Assembly (NCBI GenBank): GCA_021502835.1
Contig: JAKFGP010000069.1
Coordinates: forward strand, 17,961 to 81,960
Length of the DNA: 64,000 nucleotides
Direction of reading: 5' to 3'
From: Streptomyces thinghirensis
GTDB taxonomy: Bacteria; Actinomycetota; Actinomycetia; Streptomycetales; Streptomycetaceae
Below, piece by piece: positions 30,913 to 40,686 of this stretch (position 1 is its first letter; each line of letters starts with the position of its first letter). The translations under genes were made by a program, and so were the position numbers. The notes under the pieces are model-generated. The model ran no database searches, was not told the origin of the DNA, and saw nothing but the letters and a program-made list of their open reading frames with translations.

Positions 30913-31465
30913 CGACGCGGACCGACTCCTCCCCGGCGCCCGACCCGACCCCGGCCCCGGCAGCCGAGCGGCGCTCGTGGCTGCGCGACCACTCCGAACT
31001 GGGCGTGTGCGTTCTGCTGCTGGCGCTCGGTGTGCTCGTCCTGACCGACGCGCTCACCATGGACGTCGACATCACCCAGCGCGGGCCGGTGGGCCCCAAG
31101 ACCGTGCCGATCGTGGTCGGCATCGGGCTGCTGGTGATCGCCGCGCTGCTCGCCGTCGACGTCCTGCGCGGCGGCCGGGGCGAGGCGGAGGGCGGCGAGG
31201 ACATCGACCTGTCCGAACCGGCCGACTGGCGCACGGTGCTGCTGCTCTCCGGGATCTTCCTCGGCGCGGCCGTACTCATCGAGCCGGTCGGCTTCCCGGT
31301 CGCCGGGGCGCTGCTCTTCTGGGGTGCCGCCTTCGCCCTCGGCAGCCGCCGCCTGGACCGCGATCCGCTGATCGCCGCCGGTGCTTGTCCCTGATCACCT
31401 ACATCGTCTTCGACAAGTTGCTCGGAGTGCCACTGCCCGGCGGTCCGCTGATGGGAGTGCTCTGA
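30909..31465 (+). CDS. tctB: Tripartite tricarboxylate transporter, small membrane subunit
   Basis: About 185 residues with four hydrophobic segments: LGVCVLLLALGVLVLTDAL, TVPIVVGIGLLVIAALLAVDVL, WRTVLLLSGIFLGAAVLIEPVGFPVAGALLFWGAAFAL and LITYIVFDKLLGVPLPGGPL. The KTVPIVVGIGL stretch and the IVFDKLLGVPLPGGPL end are TctB signatures. A missing base near 31381 shifts the last segment to another frame. GTG start overlaps tctC by 4 bases; one base separates its stop from the tctA ATG. Confidence 0.92.
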
Positions 31466-31466
31466 C

Positions 31467-32970
31467 ATGAACGCCCTGAACTCCCTCATGGACGGCTTCG
31501 GTACGGCCCTCACGCCGCTCAACCTGCTGTGGGCCGCCCTCGGTGTGCTGCTCGGCACGGCCATCGGTGTGCTGCCCGGCATCGGTCCGGCGATGGCGGT
31601 GGCGCTTCTGTTGCCGGTGACGTACGGACTCGATCCCGTCGCCGCGTTCATCATGTTCGCCGGCATCTACTACGGCGCGATGTTCGGTGGTTCGACCACC
31701 TCGATCCTGCTCAACACCCCGGCGAGAGCGCCGCCGTGGTCGCGGCCATGGAGGGCAACCCCATGGCGCAGGTCGGGGCGCGGCGCCCAGGCGCTGGCGG
31801 CCGCCGCCATCGGTCACTTCGCGGGCGGCATGATCGGCACGATCCTGCTGGTGGCGCTGGCGCCGACGGTCGCGGACCTGGCGGTGGACATCGGCGCGCC
31901 GGACTACTTCGCCATCATGGTGCTGGCGTTCATCGCCGTGACCTCGGTACTCGGTTCGTCGCGCATCAGAGGTCTGGCCTCCCTGCTGATCGGCCTGACG
32001 ATCGGACTGGTGGGCCTGGACCAGATGACGGGGCAGCAGCGGCTGACCTTCGGTTCGCTGCAACTCGCGGACGGCGTCGACGTGGTGATCAGTCGCGGTC
32101 GGCCTGTTCGCGATCGGCGAGGCACTGTGGGTGGCTGCCCACCTGCGGCGCGCGGCGGCCGAGCCGATCCCGGTGGGCCTTCCCCTGGCTCGGCCGGGAC
32201 GATGTGAAGAGCGGACCTGGAAGTCCTGGCTGCGCGGCCCGTTCATCGGCTTCCCGTTCGGCGCCATCCCGGCGGGCGGCGCGGAGATCCCCACGTTCCT
32301 GTCGTACGTCACGGGTAGCGCCTGTCCAAGAACAAGGACGAGTGGGGCAAGGGCGCCATCGAGGGCGTGGCCGGCCCGGAGTCGGCGGCGATCGGCCTCG
32401 GCGGCGGGCACGCTGGTGTCCATGCTGACCCTGGGCCTGCCGACGACGCGGTCGCGGCGGTCATGCTGGCCGCCTTCCAGCAGTACGGCATCCAGCCCGG
32501 CCCGCTGCTCTTCGAACGCGAACCCGAGCTGGTGTGGGGGCCTGATCGCGTCCCTCTTCGTCGGCATGGTGCTGCTGCTCGCGCTCAACCTGCCGCTGGC
32601 ACCGGTGTGGGCCAAGCTGCTGCGCATCCGCGGCCCTACCTCTACGCGGGGATCATGTTCTTCGCGGCGGTCGGCGCGTACGCGGTCGGCGGCGAGGTCG
32701 TCGACCTGGTGATCCTGCTGATCATCGGCCTGGTCGGCTTCGGCATGCGGCGCTACGGCCTGCCGATCCTGCCGGCCGTCATCGGCGTCATCCTCGGTCC
32801 GAACGCCGAGCAACAGTTGCGCCGCGCCCTGCAGATCAGCGACGGCAGCGTGACGGGCCTGGTCAACACGCCGTTCGCGGTGACCGGTGTACGCGGTGAT
32901 CGTGCTGCTGCTGGCGTGGCCGCTGCTGAAGCGGCTGGTGATCCGGGGACGGGCCCGGGTGGACGCCTGA
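31467..32970 (+). CDS. tctA: Tripartite tricarboxylate transporter, large membrane subunit
   Basis: About 500 residues, multi-pass. The N-terminus LNLLWAALGVLLGTAIGVLPGIGPAMAVALLLPVTYGLDP, then [25 protein letters not shown], is diagnostic of TctA. The internal repeat appears as WLRGPFIGFPFGAIPAGGAEIPTFLSYVTG, LVSMLTLGLPTT and [35 protein letters not shown]. It closes with GLPILPAVIGVILGPNAEQQLRRALQIS and RLVIRGRARVDA. About seven frame breaks (near 31725, 31780, 32092, 32190, 32325, 32440, 32540, 32885). TctA forms the translocation path with TctB; transport is driven by ion gradients, not ATP. Confidence 0.93.
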
Positions 32971-33014
32971 TCCTGAGCCCAGGGAACTCGGCGGACCTGG
33001 CGGTCGGACAGCCT

Positions 33015-33055
33015 GCCGCCCGTGGTCGTCCCCTTCCGGGACGACCACGGGCGGC
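33015..33055. terminator. Strong bidirectional hairpin after tctA
   Basis: A perfect 18-bp stem (33015-33032 with 33038-33055) closes the 5-base loop CTTCC and is followed by TTTCC. It begins 45 bases after the tctA stop and ends 46 bases before the metallophosphoesterase start, which isolates the tct operon from downstream genes. Confidence 0.92.
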
Positions 33056-33100
33056 TTTCCTCCGGGAACATAGGGTCGAAGGACACCCAGGAGGGGAAGC

Positions 33101-34363
33101 GTGACCGAAACAAGCAACTCCCGATCCGCCGCCAGTGAAGCGCGAGAGGCGCCACGAAGCCGACTGCAGCGCGTGATGCGTTACGTCCCCGTGATCGCCC
33201 CCGTCCTGCTGTGGGCCGTGCCGTGCTGGGTTCTCCTGCATGCCGGCCAGCACTGGCCGCTCCGCCGAACTGATCGGCACCGCACTGTTCGTCCTCGGTC
33301 TGATCGGTATGCCGCTTCGCGATGGTGCGCGGCCACGGTCGGCGGCAGCAGGACCGGGCGGCGATCGCAGGTGACACGCTGCTGGGCAGCATCTGGGTCC
33401 TGTTCACCTGGTCCGTTCTGCTGGGCGTGCTGCTCCGGCCCGCCCTGTCCGTGGCCGGCGTCGGTGACGGACAGGACCGGAGCGCGCATCGTCACCTGGG
33501 CCGTCCTCGGCGTAACCGCCGTACTGCTCGCCTGGGGGTACGCCGAGGCGCGACGCGTGCCACGCGTGCGCCGACTCGACGTGCGACTCCCGCGTCTGGG
33601 AGAGGGTTGGACGGCACCCCGAGTCGTATTGATCACCGACACCCACTACGGTCCGCTCGACCGCGCCCGCTGGTCGGCACGGGTCTGCGAGACGGTGAAC
33701 ACCCTGGAAGCCGACCTGGTCTGCCACGCCGGCGACATCGCGGACGGTGCGGCCGAACGCCGTCGCGCCCAGGCCGCCCCACTGGGCACCGTGCGGGCGA
33801 CTCGGGCCCGGGTCTACGTCACCGGCAACCACGAGTACTACAGCGAGGCCCAGGGCTGGGTCGACCTGATGGACGAGCTGGGCTGGGAGCCGCTGCGCAA
33901 CCGCCATCTGCTGCTCGAACGCGGTGGTGACACGCTCGTGGTCGCCGGTGTCGACGACGTCACCGCCGAGTCCTCCGGACTGGCGGGTCACCGTGCCCAC
34001 CTCGCCGGAGCCCTGACGGCGCCGACTCCGACTTCCCCGTGCTACTCCTCGCCCACCAGCCCAAGTTCATCGACCGCGCGGCGGCCACGGCATCGACCTC
34101 CAGCTCTCCGGCCACACCCACGGCGGTCAGATCTGGCCCTTCCACCACTTGGTCCGCCTCGACCAACCAGCCCTCGCCGGCCTCAGCCACCACGGCACTC
34201 GTACCCTCCTCTACACCAGCCGCGGCACCGGCTTCTGGGGCCCGCTTTCCGCGTCTTCGCCCCCAGCGAGATCACCCTGCTCGTGCTCCGCTCCCGCAGC
34301 AGTCCACCTCGCCGTAGGGACGGTCGGCAGCCGCTCCCCTGCGGGCTCTTGACCCTCACGTGA
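33101..34363 (+). CDS. Membrane-anchored metallophosphoesterase
   Basis: GTG start with GGAGGGG 7 bases upstream. The N-terminal half has four hydrophobic segments ([73 protein letters not shown]). The catalytic half carries the calcineurin-like motifs [35 protein letters not shown] and [14 protein letters not shown], all metal-binding. This is the YkuE-like layout of membrane metallophosphoesterases, for which lipid-linked phosphoesters are a plausible substrate class. Frame breaks lie near 33260, 33320, 33475, 34015, 34090 and 34245. The stop at 34361-34363 lies inside the MerR promoter. Confidence 0.88.
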   Translation: MTETSNSRSAASEAREAPRSRLQRVMRYVPVIAPVLLWAVPCWVLLHAGQHWPLRRTDRHRTVRPRSDRYAASRWCAATVGGSRTGRRSQVTRCWAASGSCSPGPFCWACCSGPPCPWPASVTDRTGARIVTWAVLGVTAVLLAWGYAEARRVPRVRRLDVRLPRLGEGWTAPRVVLITDTHYGPLDRARWSARVCETVNTLEADLVCHAGDIADGAAERRRAQAAPLGTVRATRARVYVTGNHEYYSEAQGWVDLMDELGWEPLRNRHLLLERGGDTLVVAGVDDVTAESSGLAGHRAHLAGALTAPTPTSPCYSSPTSPSSSTARRPRHRPPALRPHPRRSDLALPPLGPPRPTSPRRPQPPRHSYPPLHQPRHRLLGPAFRVFAPSEITLLVLRSRSSPPRRRDGRQPLPCGLLTLT

Positions 34364-34379
34364 CGTCAGGCTCCACAGT
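34349..34379 (+). promoter_or_regulatory. MerR-type promoter with 19-bp spacer
   Basis: TTGACC (-35, 34349-34354) and CACAGT (-10, 34374-34379) are separated by 19 bases, longer than the optimal 17, as at MerR-activated promoters. The spacer contains the dyad CCTCACGTGACGTCAGG. The MerR gene's GTG at 34387 is only 8 bases beyond the -10, so the transcript would be nearly or fully leaderless. The promoter overlaps the stop codon of the preceding gene. Confidence 0.75.
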
Positions 34380-34386
34380 CGGAGCC

Positions 34387-34753
34387 GTGGAAGATCACTG
34401 GACCGTGGGACGCGTGGCCGAACTGGCCGACGTGAGCGTCCGCACGCTGCATCACTATGACGAAGTCGGGCTCGTGCGTCCGTCGGCGCGTACCGCGGCC
34501 GGGTACCGGGCCTACTCGGCGGGCGACGTGGAGCGGCTCAGGGAGGTGCTGGCCTACCGGCGGCTGGGCTTCGGTCTGCGGGAGGTCGCGGAGCTGGTCG
34601 GCGACTCGTCGACCGACGCGATCGCGCACCTGCGCCGACTGCGCGGCCTGGTACTGGAGCGGCGTGATCGCGCCGACGCCATGGTGGCGGCCATCGACAG
34701 GGAACTCGAGGCACGGGCGAAGGGACTGAAGGAGACACCGGAGACAACTGGAG
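34387..34753 (+). CDS. MerR family transcriptional regulator (DNA-binding part)
   Basis: EDHWTVGRVAELADVSVRTLHHYDEVGLVRPSARTAAGYRAYSAGDVERL is a canonical MerR winged-helix domain, followed by the dimerisation coiled coil LAYRRLGFGLREVAELVGD to EARAKGLKETPE. TipA-like regulators normally continue TPEE-x-FEVFG and then a ligand domain. Here TPE is followed, after one extra base near 34743, by QLEMLGARLYDAIGG, the start of a methyltransferase. No stop codon separates the two parts once that base is removed, so the end given is a boundary between domains, not a confirmed stop. GTG 34387 is preferred over GTG 34360, which lies within the promoter. Confidence 0.85.
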
Positions 34754-35490
34754 ATGCTCGGCGCACGGTTGTACGACGCGATCGGCGGCGCCTACACCAC
34801 GACACGGCGTACCGAGCCTCGCATCGCCGCGCAGATCTGGGACGCTCTCGGGGACGCGCGGACGGTACTGAACGTCGGTGCCGGCACCGGCGCCTACGAG
34901 CCCGCCGACCGCGACGTGACCGCGGTGGAGCCATCGGCTGTCATGCGGGAACGGCGGCCTGCCGGCTCGGCGCCGTGCGTGGCCGCCGCCGCTGGGAGAA
35001 CCTGCCGTTCGAGGACCACCTCGACGCCGCGATGGCCGTCTCCACCGTTCACCACTGGGGGACCCGCTAGCGGGGCTGCGTGAGATGCGGCGCGTGGCGC
35101 GCCGCGTGGTGGTGCGCACGTTCGACACCGACGAGCCCGGATGGCAGGACCGGTTCTGGCTCACCCGCGACTACCTGCCCGAGTTCGCCACCGTCCTCGG
35201 TGAATTCCCTCGCTTGCCGGGATGGCCGACGCGATCGGCGGCCGCGCCGAGCCGGTGCCCGTCCCGTGGGACTGCGCCGACGGCCTGTTCGAGGCGTACT
35301 GGCGGCGACCGGGGGGCCTATCGGGAGGATCACGTACGCCGTGCGTCGCCGTGTGGACGAGGGTCGGGCCGGAGGCCGAGCAGCGGGCGGTGCGAAGCCC
35401 AGCGACGACGACTCGGCCGGTGGGCCGAGCGCAACAGCGACCTCGCCGGTCTCGACGCGGCAGATCTCGGCCTCCGCCTGCTCAGCATGA
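34754..35490 (+). CDS. SAM-dependent methyltransferase, possibly fused to the MerR regulator
   Basis: MLGARLYDAIGGAYTTTRRTEPRIAAQIWDALGDARTVLNVGAGTGAYEPADRDVTAVEPSAVM gives the class I SAM-binding motif VLNVGAGTG and the acidic strand-2 end VEPS. ENLPFEDHLDAAMAVSTVHHWGDPLAGLREMRRVARRVVV supplies motifs II-III, and RFWLTRDYLPEF follows. The substrate is unknown. It may start at its own ATG (34754, preceded by CTGGAG) or be the C-terminal domain of a MerR fusion. Frame breaks occur near 34965, 35060, 35200 and 35300. End taken at TGA 35488-35490. Confidence 0.8.
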
Positions 35491-35595
35491 ATGGACGCCG
35501 GCCGCGATCTTGGCCCAGCGTCCGGCCGGCCCTCCGTCCCGTCCTCGCCACGGGCCCGGCCGTCTGCCTGCGCACCCGACCGTGCTGCCGTTGTC

Positions 35596-36004
35596 TCAGC
35601 CCAGGCTCGCGAGCAGTTCGTTGCACGCCTGCTCACAGCGTCGGCACGCTCGGCGCAGACTCGGCAGTGTTCGTGCGTGTGGGCGTGGCCGGCGCACTCG
35701 TCGGCGCACGCTTTGCAGACAGTGGCGCACGCCTGGAGACGCTCGCGTGATGTCGGCGTCGTAGCCGGTATGCCGTGACAGGACCGACGCGGTGGCGTTG
35801 CAGACGTCGGCGCAGTCCATATCCGTGCGGATGCACGGGGTCAGGTCACCGACCATGCCCTCCGACAAGCAGGCGCCTCGCGCACGCGGTACATGCCTGT
35901 GCGCAGGCAACGCATTCCTCGATGCACCTGGCCATGGCTTCCCTGTCCACCCCGCCCAGGTCGGCGGGGTAGGTGGGGAGCATGTCATTGGCGGTAGTGG
36001 CCAT
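35596..36004 (-). CDS. Cys-rich four-helix-bundle copper-binding protein
   Basis: About 135 residues and no signal peptide. Cysteines recur every 3-4 or 7 residues: AMARCIEECVACAQACTACA, GDLTPCIRTDMDCADVCNATASVL, then after a frame break near 35745 CKACADECAGHAHTHEHCRVCAEACRRCEQACNELLASLG. This is the DUF326/Csp pattern, in which cysteines facing the core of a four-helix bundle store Cu(I). A His-rich HAHTHEH stretch lies between helices 3 and 4. The lack of a signal suggests the cytosolic Csp3 type. GAGGAGAGG precedes the ATG at 36004. No copper regulator or exporter gene is adjacent. Confidence 0.88.
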
Positions 36005-36205
36005 AGCGCCTCTCCTCAGTCCTCTGGCAGAAGGCACCGAGCAGCGCCTTCCAGATCGACGCCCGCCGGGTATCACCGCGCCGCGTGTCGCAAACGGCGA
36101 AGTCGTAGCCGCTTCACCCGCGCCAGCCGGCCACTCGAGCAGGCACTCTCGCCGATCGTGAGGAGAATCAGCGACCGCGCTCCGGACGGTCCTGGGCGCC
36201 CCGGG

Positions 36206-36626
36206 TCAGCCCAGGAAGCTCAGCCGGACCTGGCGGTCGGGGTTGTTTGTTGGTGTCCACCAGGCGCACACCGACTGCCAGGTTCCGAGTTCCAGGCGTC
36301 CGCCGATCACCGGCAGGGTCGCGTGCGGGGGCGCAGGCGGGCAGGACGTGGTCGCGGCCGTGGCCGGGGCTCGCCGTGGCGGTGCTGCCAGCGGTCGTCG
36401 GCGGGGAGCAGGGTGTGCAGGGCGGCCAGCAGGTCGTCGTCGCTGCCCGCGCCCGTCTCGATGACCGCGATCCCGGCCGTGGCGTGCGGGACGAAGACGT
36501 TGAGGAGCCGTCGCGGCCGGCCGCCGCCTCGCGCAGGAAGGACTCGCAGTCAGCCGGTGATGTCGGCGACGCGCTCCGCCAGCCGGTGGCGAGGTTCAGG
36601 ACTCGGGTGGTGAAGGCATCTGGCAT
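36206..36626 (-). CDS. YjbQ family protein
   Basis: About 140 residues: MPDAFTTRVLNLATGW, DCESFLREAAAGRDGLLNVFVPHATAGIAVIETGAG (read across frames), DDDLLAALHTLLPADDRW with HGEPGHGRDHVLPA, and ending LELGTWQSVCLVDTNK and RLSFLG. The conserved PHATAGI and GHGxDHVLPA stretches define YjbQ (UPF0047), some of whose members have weak thiamine-phosphate synthase activity. The true function is unsettled. Frame breaks near 36575, 36505, 36380, 36325 and 36245. ATG 36626 starts at the family's usual position. Confidence 0.82.
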
Positions 36627-36762
36627 GTCTCCCATCCTCGCGTACGCGTCGGGCAGGGCGCAGAACGTAGGGCCCTGATCGCCCTGGGCGGGCCGGCGGG
36701 CTGGGGCCCGGCGGGCTGGGGGCTGGGGGAAGATCGAGCCCCTCCGCTCCGTTGGTAGAAAC

Positions 36763-37841
36763 GTGAACAACACACGCGAGGTCGAGGTCGTCGTCATCGG
36801 TGCCGGTCGAGCGGGGCTCGCCGCGGCCTACCGCCTGCGGCGCACCGGGTTCGAGCGGAACGCGACTTCGTGGTGGTCGACCACTCCCCCGCGCCGGGCG
36901 GCGCCTGGCAGTTCCGCTGGCCGTCGCTGACGTACGGCAAGGTGCACGGCGTGCACTCGCTGCCCGGCATGGAGCTGACCGGCGCGGACCCGGCGCGGCC
37001 GTCCGCCGAGGTGGTCGGTGAGTACTTCGCGGCGTACGAGCGGGCCTTCGACCTGCGGGTACGGCGGCCCGTCGACGTCCGTGCGGTGCGCGAGGGGACG
37101 GGCGGGCGGCTGCTCGTCGAGGACGTCGGCGGGAACCGGTCGACGCGGGCTCTGATCAACGCGACCGGCACCTGGGACCCCCCCTCTCTGGCCCCGTTAT
37201 CCGGGCCAGGAGACTCTTCCGGGGGCGGCAACTGCACACGGCGCGGTACGCCGGTCCCGAGGAGTTCGCCGGGCAGCGCGTGGTCGTGGTGGGCGGGGGC
37301 GCCTCGGGGACGCAGCACCTGCTGGATATCGCCTGCACGCCGCGGCCACCACGTGGGTGACCAGGCGGCCCCCGTCTTCCGCGAGGGGCCCTTCGACGAG
37401 GAGGGGCCGAAAGCGCGGGTGGCGCTGGTGGAGGAGCGGGGTGCGGCAGGGGCTGCCGCCGAAGAGCGTGGTGTCGGTGACCGGTTTGCCGCTGAACGAC
37501 GCGATCCGGGCGGGGCTGGAGGTCGGGGTGCTGGACCGGCAGCCAACATGTTCGACCGGATCACGCCCGAGGGGGTCGAGTGGGGCGACGGGCGGCGGGT
37601 TGCCGCGGACGTCATCCTGTGGGCGACCGGTTTCCGGCCCGCCATCGAGCATCTGAGCGCTGCGGCTGCGGGAGGCCGGCGGCGGGATCCGCGTCGAGGG
37701 GGACGCGCGCGGTCGCGGACCCGCGGATCCATCCTCGTCGGCTACGGTCCTCGGCCAGCACCATCGGCGCCAACCGGGCCGACGCGCAGCCGTACGGGAC
37801 ATCAGGCGGCTGCTGGCCTATCAGGCGCCGTCGCCGCGTGA
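36763..37841 (+). CDS. FAD-dependent monooxygenase-like oxidoreductase (CzcO type)
   Basis: About 360 residues. The N-terminal dinucleotide fold VVVIGAGRAGLAAAYRLRRTGF binds FAD; FVVVDHSPAPGGAWQFRWPSLTYGKVHGVHSLPGM is typical of flavin-containing monooxygenases of the CzcO/TrkA class. INATGTWD and VVVVGGGASGTQHLLDIA mark the NADPH-binding domain; VTRRPPVFREGPFDE and ILWATGFRPAIEHL are further family blocks (ATGFRP). It ends with a GYGPSASTIGANRAGR region. Substrate unknown. Breaks lie near 36863, 37185, 37335, 37370, 37440 and 37665. The end is uncertain because the 3' portion overlaps the convergent mltG gene. Confidence 0.85.
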
Positions 37842-38713
37842 CGCCCTCGCCCGGTCACTTGCCTGGGCCTCTTCGAGGGCTCTCCTGGACGCGGTTGACT
37901 CGCGACGTTGCGCTGGTGCTCGGCGGTAGTCGGCGGTGAAACGGGTGTCGCCCGGCTCGACCGTGACGAAGTACAGCCAGTCGCCGGGGTCGGATTGATC
38001 GCGGCACTCATCGCCTCGTCGCCGGGGTTGTCGATGGGGCGCGCGGCCCAGCCCATCGCGCGCTGGTACGAGTTGTAGGGGCCGTCGACCTTGGTGCCTT
38101 CGTGCGGGCTCCAGGGTGGAACGGCCCAGGGCGTAGTTGATGGTGGAGTCCATCCCCAGCGGCATACCGCGTTCCAGCCGGTTAAAGACCACCCGGGCCA
38201 CCTTGCCCATGTCCTCCTCGTCGGCGGCCTCCGCCCATCGATGCTGGCGATGGTGACCGCCTGGTAGACGTTCAGCGCGTTGCGCTGGGCGCCGGCGGCG
38301 ACCGGCGCGCCGGTGAACTCTTGTTCGCCGTGTCGACCATGGCCGTCAGCAGTTTCTCCGGGTCGGGTTTCTCGCCGAGCGGATAGGGTCCCGGAAGAGA
38401 TAGCCCTCGGGGCTGTCTTCGGCGTCGTTCGGCAGCTTGAGGTTGGCCTTGGCCAGGACATCTTCGTGGTGCCGGGGGCAGGGGCGAGGGTCTTGTCGAC
38501 GGCCTCGTAGACCTGGGGTCGCGCGCCAGCCCTCCGGGGATCACCAGGGACGTGGGGCGGACCTCGCCCTCGTCGGGTCGTCGTCAGCAAGCGGCACCGC
38601 CACGGCGGTACCGGCCACGCCACGGCGCCGGTCATGATCAGGGCGAGGCCCGGCGCGTCAGTCGGATCGTTCTCCTGGGCCTCTCGGCTCCGTCGCGGAG
38701 TGTTCGTCCGCAT
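37821..38713 (-). CDS. mltG: Endolytic transglycosylase MltG-like protein
   Basis: About 290 residues. A membrane helix (LALIMTGAVAWPV) is followed by SLVIPEGWRATQVYEAVDKTLALAPGTTK in corrected frames, GYLFPGPYPLGEKPDPEKLLTAMVDTANK, the catalytic-glutamate region TIASI-x-QAEAADEEDMGKVARVVFNRLERGMPLGMDSTINYALGR, and DNPGDEAMSAAINPTPGDWLYFVTVEPGDTRF. These are hallmark MltG (YceG) blocks. MltG cuts nascent peptidoglycan glycan strands. This is the short actinobacterial form. About nine frame breaks. Streptomyces genomes often have a second mltG next to aroE/ruvX; this one is elsewhere. Confidence 0.85.
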
Positions 38714-38755
38714 GCGGGCACGGTAACCCCCATTCGCACGCAACCCGGTATATCG

Positions 38756-40609
38756 TCATCTTGTCGGTTCCAGTCGGGCGTCCCGGCGGACTGGGCGCGT
38801 ATAGCGCCCGTCCCGCTCCGCTAACTCCTCGTGCCTGCCCTGTTCGGCCAGGCGCCCGGAGTCGAGGACCACGATCCGGTCGGCGTCCCGACGGTGGACA
38901 GGCGGTGCGCGATGGTGATCGTGGTGCGGTTGGCGGAAAGGGCGTCGATGGCATCCTGCACGGCGGCCTCGTACGGGTGTCCAGCGCGCGGTCGCCTCGT
39001 CCAGGACGAGGACGGGCGGATCGCGCAGGATGGTGCGGGCGATGGCCAGGCGCTGCTTCTCGCCGCCGGAGAAACGGTGTCCGCGCTCGCCGACCACCGT
39101 GTCGTAGCCGTCGGGCAGGGCGCCGATGTGCTCGTGGATCGGGTCCCGCGCCGCCGCCTCCAGTTCCGCGTCGGTGGCGTCCGGCTTGGCGAAGCGCTGG
39201 TTCTCGGCGACCGAGGCGTGGAAGAGGTATGTCTCCTGGGACACGACCTCGACGGCACGGGCGAGGGTGTCGAAGTCGAGGTCGCGCACGTCGACCCCGT
39301 CGAGGGTGACCCGGCCGTCCGTCCCGTCGTACAGGCCGCGGCACCAGGTGCCCCAGCGTGGACTTGCCGGCGCCGGTCGGGCCGACGACGGCGAGGCTGC
39401 TGCCGGCGGGGACGGTGATGTCGATGCCGTCGAGGATCGGTCCGCTCTTGCCGTCGTAGCGGAACTCGACGTTCTCGAAGCGGATCTCGCCCTTGACGTG
39501 GTCGAGGTGGACGGCGCCGTCCGCTCGGTGATGTCGATCGGCAGGTCGAGGTACTCGAAGATGCGCTGAAGAGCGCGAGCGACGCCTGGATCTGGACACC
39601 GGTCGACAGCAGGCTCACGGCCGGGCGGAACAGCCCCTGCTGGAGCGAGGACGAAGGCGACGATCGTGCCGAGAGACGTCCGGGCCGCCGAGTTGCAGTG
39701 CGACGCCCGCGGTCCAGTAGATGACGGCCGGCATGGCCGCCATGACGATCGTGATGACGGCCATCCGCCAGCGCGCCCGCCATGTTCGACTTCACTTCGA
39801 GGTCGACCAGGCTCTCGGACTCGTCGGAGAAGGCGCGGGTGAGTTGAGTCGGAGCGGCCCATGGTGCGGCCGAGCAGGATGCCGCTGACGGAGAGCGACT
39901 CGGTGACCGTGGCGGCCATCGCGGCCATCTGCTTCTGCCGTTGGTGGTGATCTTCCGCGTTCCCTGCTGACGCGGCGGCTGATCCACACGAAGACGGGGA
40001 GCAGGAGCAGCGAGACGACGGTCAGGCGCCAGTCGAGGACGACCATCGCGACGATGGTGGCGACTACGCTGGTGAGGTTGGAGACCAGGGAGGTCGCCGT
40101 GGAGGTGACGGTGGCCTGCATGCCGCCGATGTCGTTGGCGATGCGGACTGGACCTCGCCGGTGCGGGTGCGGTGAAGAAGGCGAGGGACATCCGCTGGAG
40201 GCGGCCGTGGACGGCGGTGCGCAGGTCGTGCATGACGCGCTGGCCGACGGTGGTGGAGATCAGCGTCTGCAGCACGCCGAAGACGCTGGTGAGGACGGCG
40301 CCGAGGATCATGCCCAGGGCGAGCGAGACTCAGTAGGCCCGTGCGGCCCTCGGGGATCGCGACGTCAAGGATCTCCTTGAGCAGGAAGGGTGGCGACCGA
40401 GACGAGCGACGCGGCACCGACGAGCAGTCCGACGATCGCGAGGCGGCCGCGGTAGGGGCCGGAAGAGTTTGAGGATGCGACGCACCCCGCCGCGGTTGTC
40501 CCTCCGCGTCGGCGGGTGCGGTCCAGGCGGTTTCGTTGTCGGTGTGCAGGGGCCTTTCTACGGAGGATGCCGGAGGAGGCCGACGACGACTGCGGATGGC
40601 AACCTTCAC
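38756..40609 (-). CDS. ABC exporter half (permease fused to ATPase), MarR-linked
   Basis: About 615 residues. The transmembrane part includes LKEILDVAIPEGRTGLLSLALGMILGAVLTSVFGVLQTLISTTVGQRVMHDLRTAVHGRLQRMSLAFFT, TSLVSNLTSVVATIVAMVVLDWRLTVVSLLLLPVFVW and a coupling region with GRTMGRS. The ATPase has a Walker A piece (LAVVGPTGAGKSTL), EVVSQETYLFHASVAEN as Q loop, HRFSGGEKQRLAIARTILRDPPVLVLDEAT as signature and Walker B, and ITIAHRLSTV as H loop. All motifs look competent, so a homodimeric exporter is likely. Its substrate is unknown; the divergent MarR gene suggests a drug or toxic aromatic. About twelve frame breaks. Start GTG 40609 is tentative. Confidence 0.87.
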
Positions 40610-40638
40610 AGAGTGCTGGCGACCTTCGGATCGTAGCT

Positions 40639-40661
40639 CATTGTTACCTATACTCACAATG
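40639..40661. promoter_or_regulatory. Divergent promoter with MarR-type inverted repeat
   Basis: CATTGT (40639-40644) and ACAATG (40656-40661) form a perfect inverted repeat with an 11-base centre that contains TATACT (40649-40654), a good -10 for the marR gene, and on the other strand TATAGG for the ABC gene. The A+T-rich island is unusual here. Binding of the MarR product would block both promoters. Confidence 0.72.
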
Positions 40662-40686
40662 AACGTCGTCCTGATATTGTTCCTGC

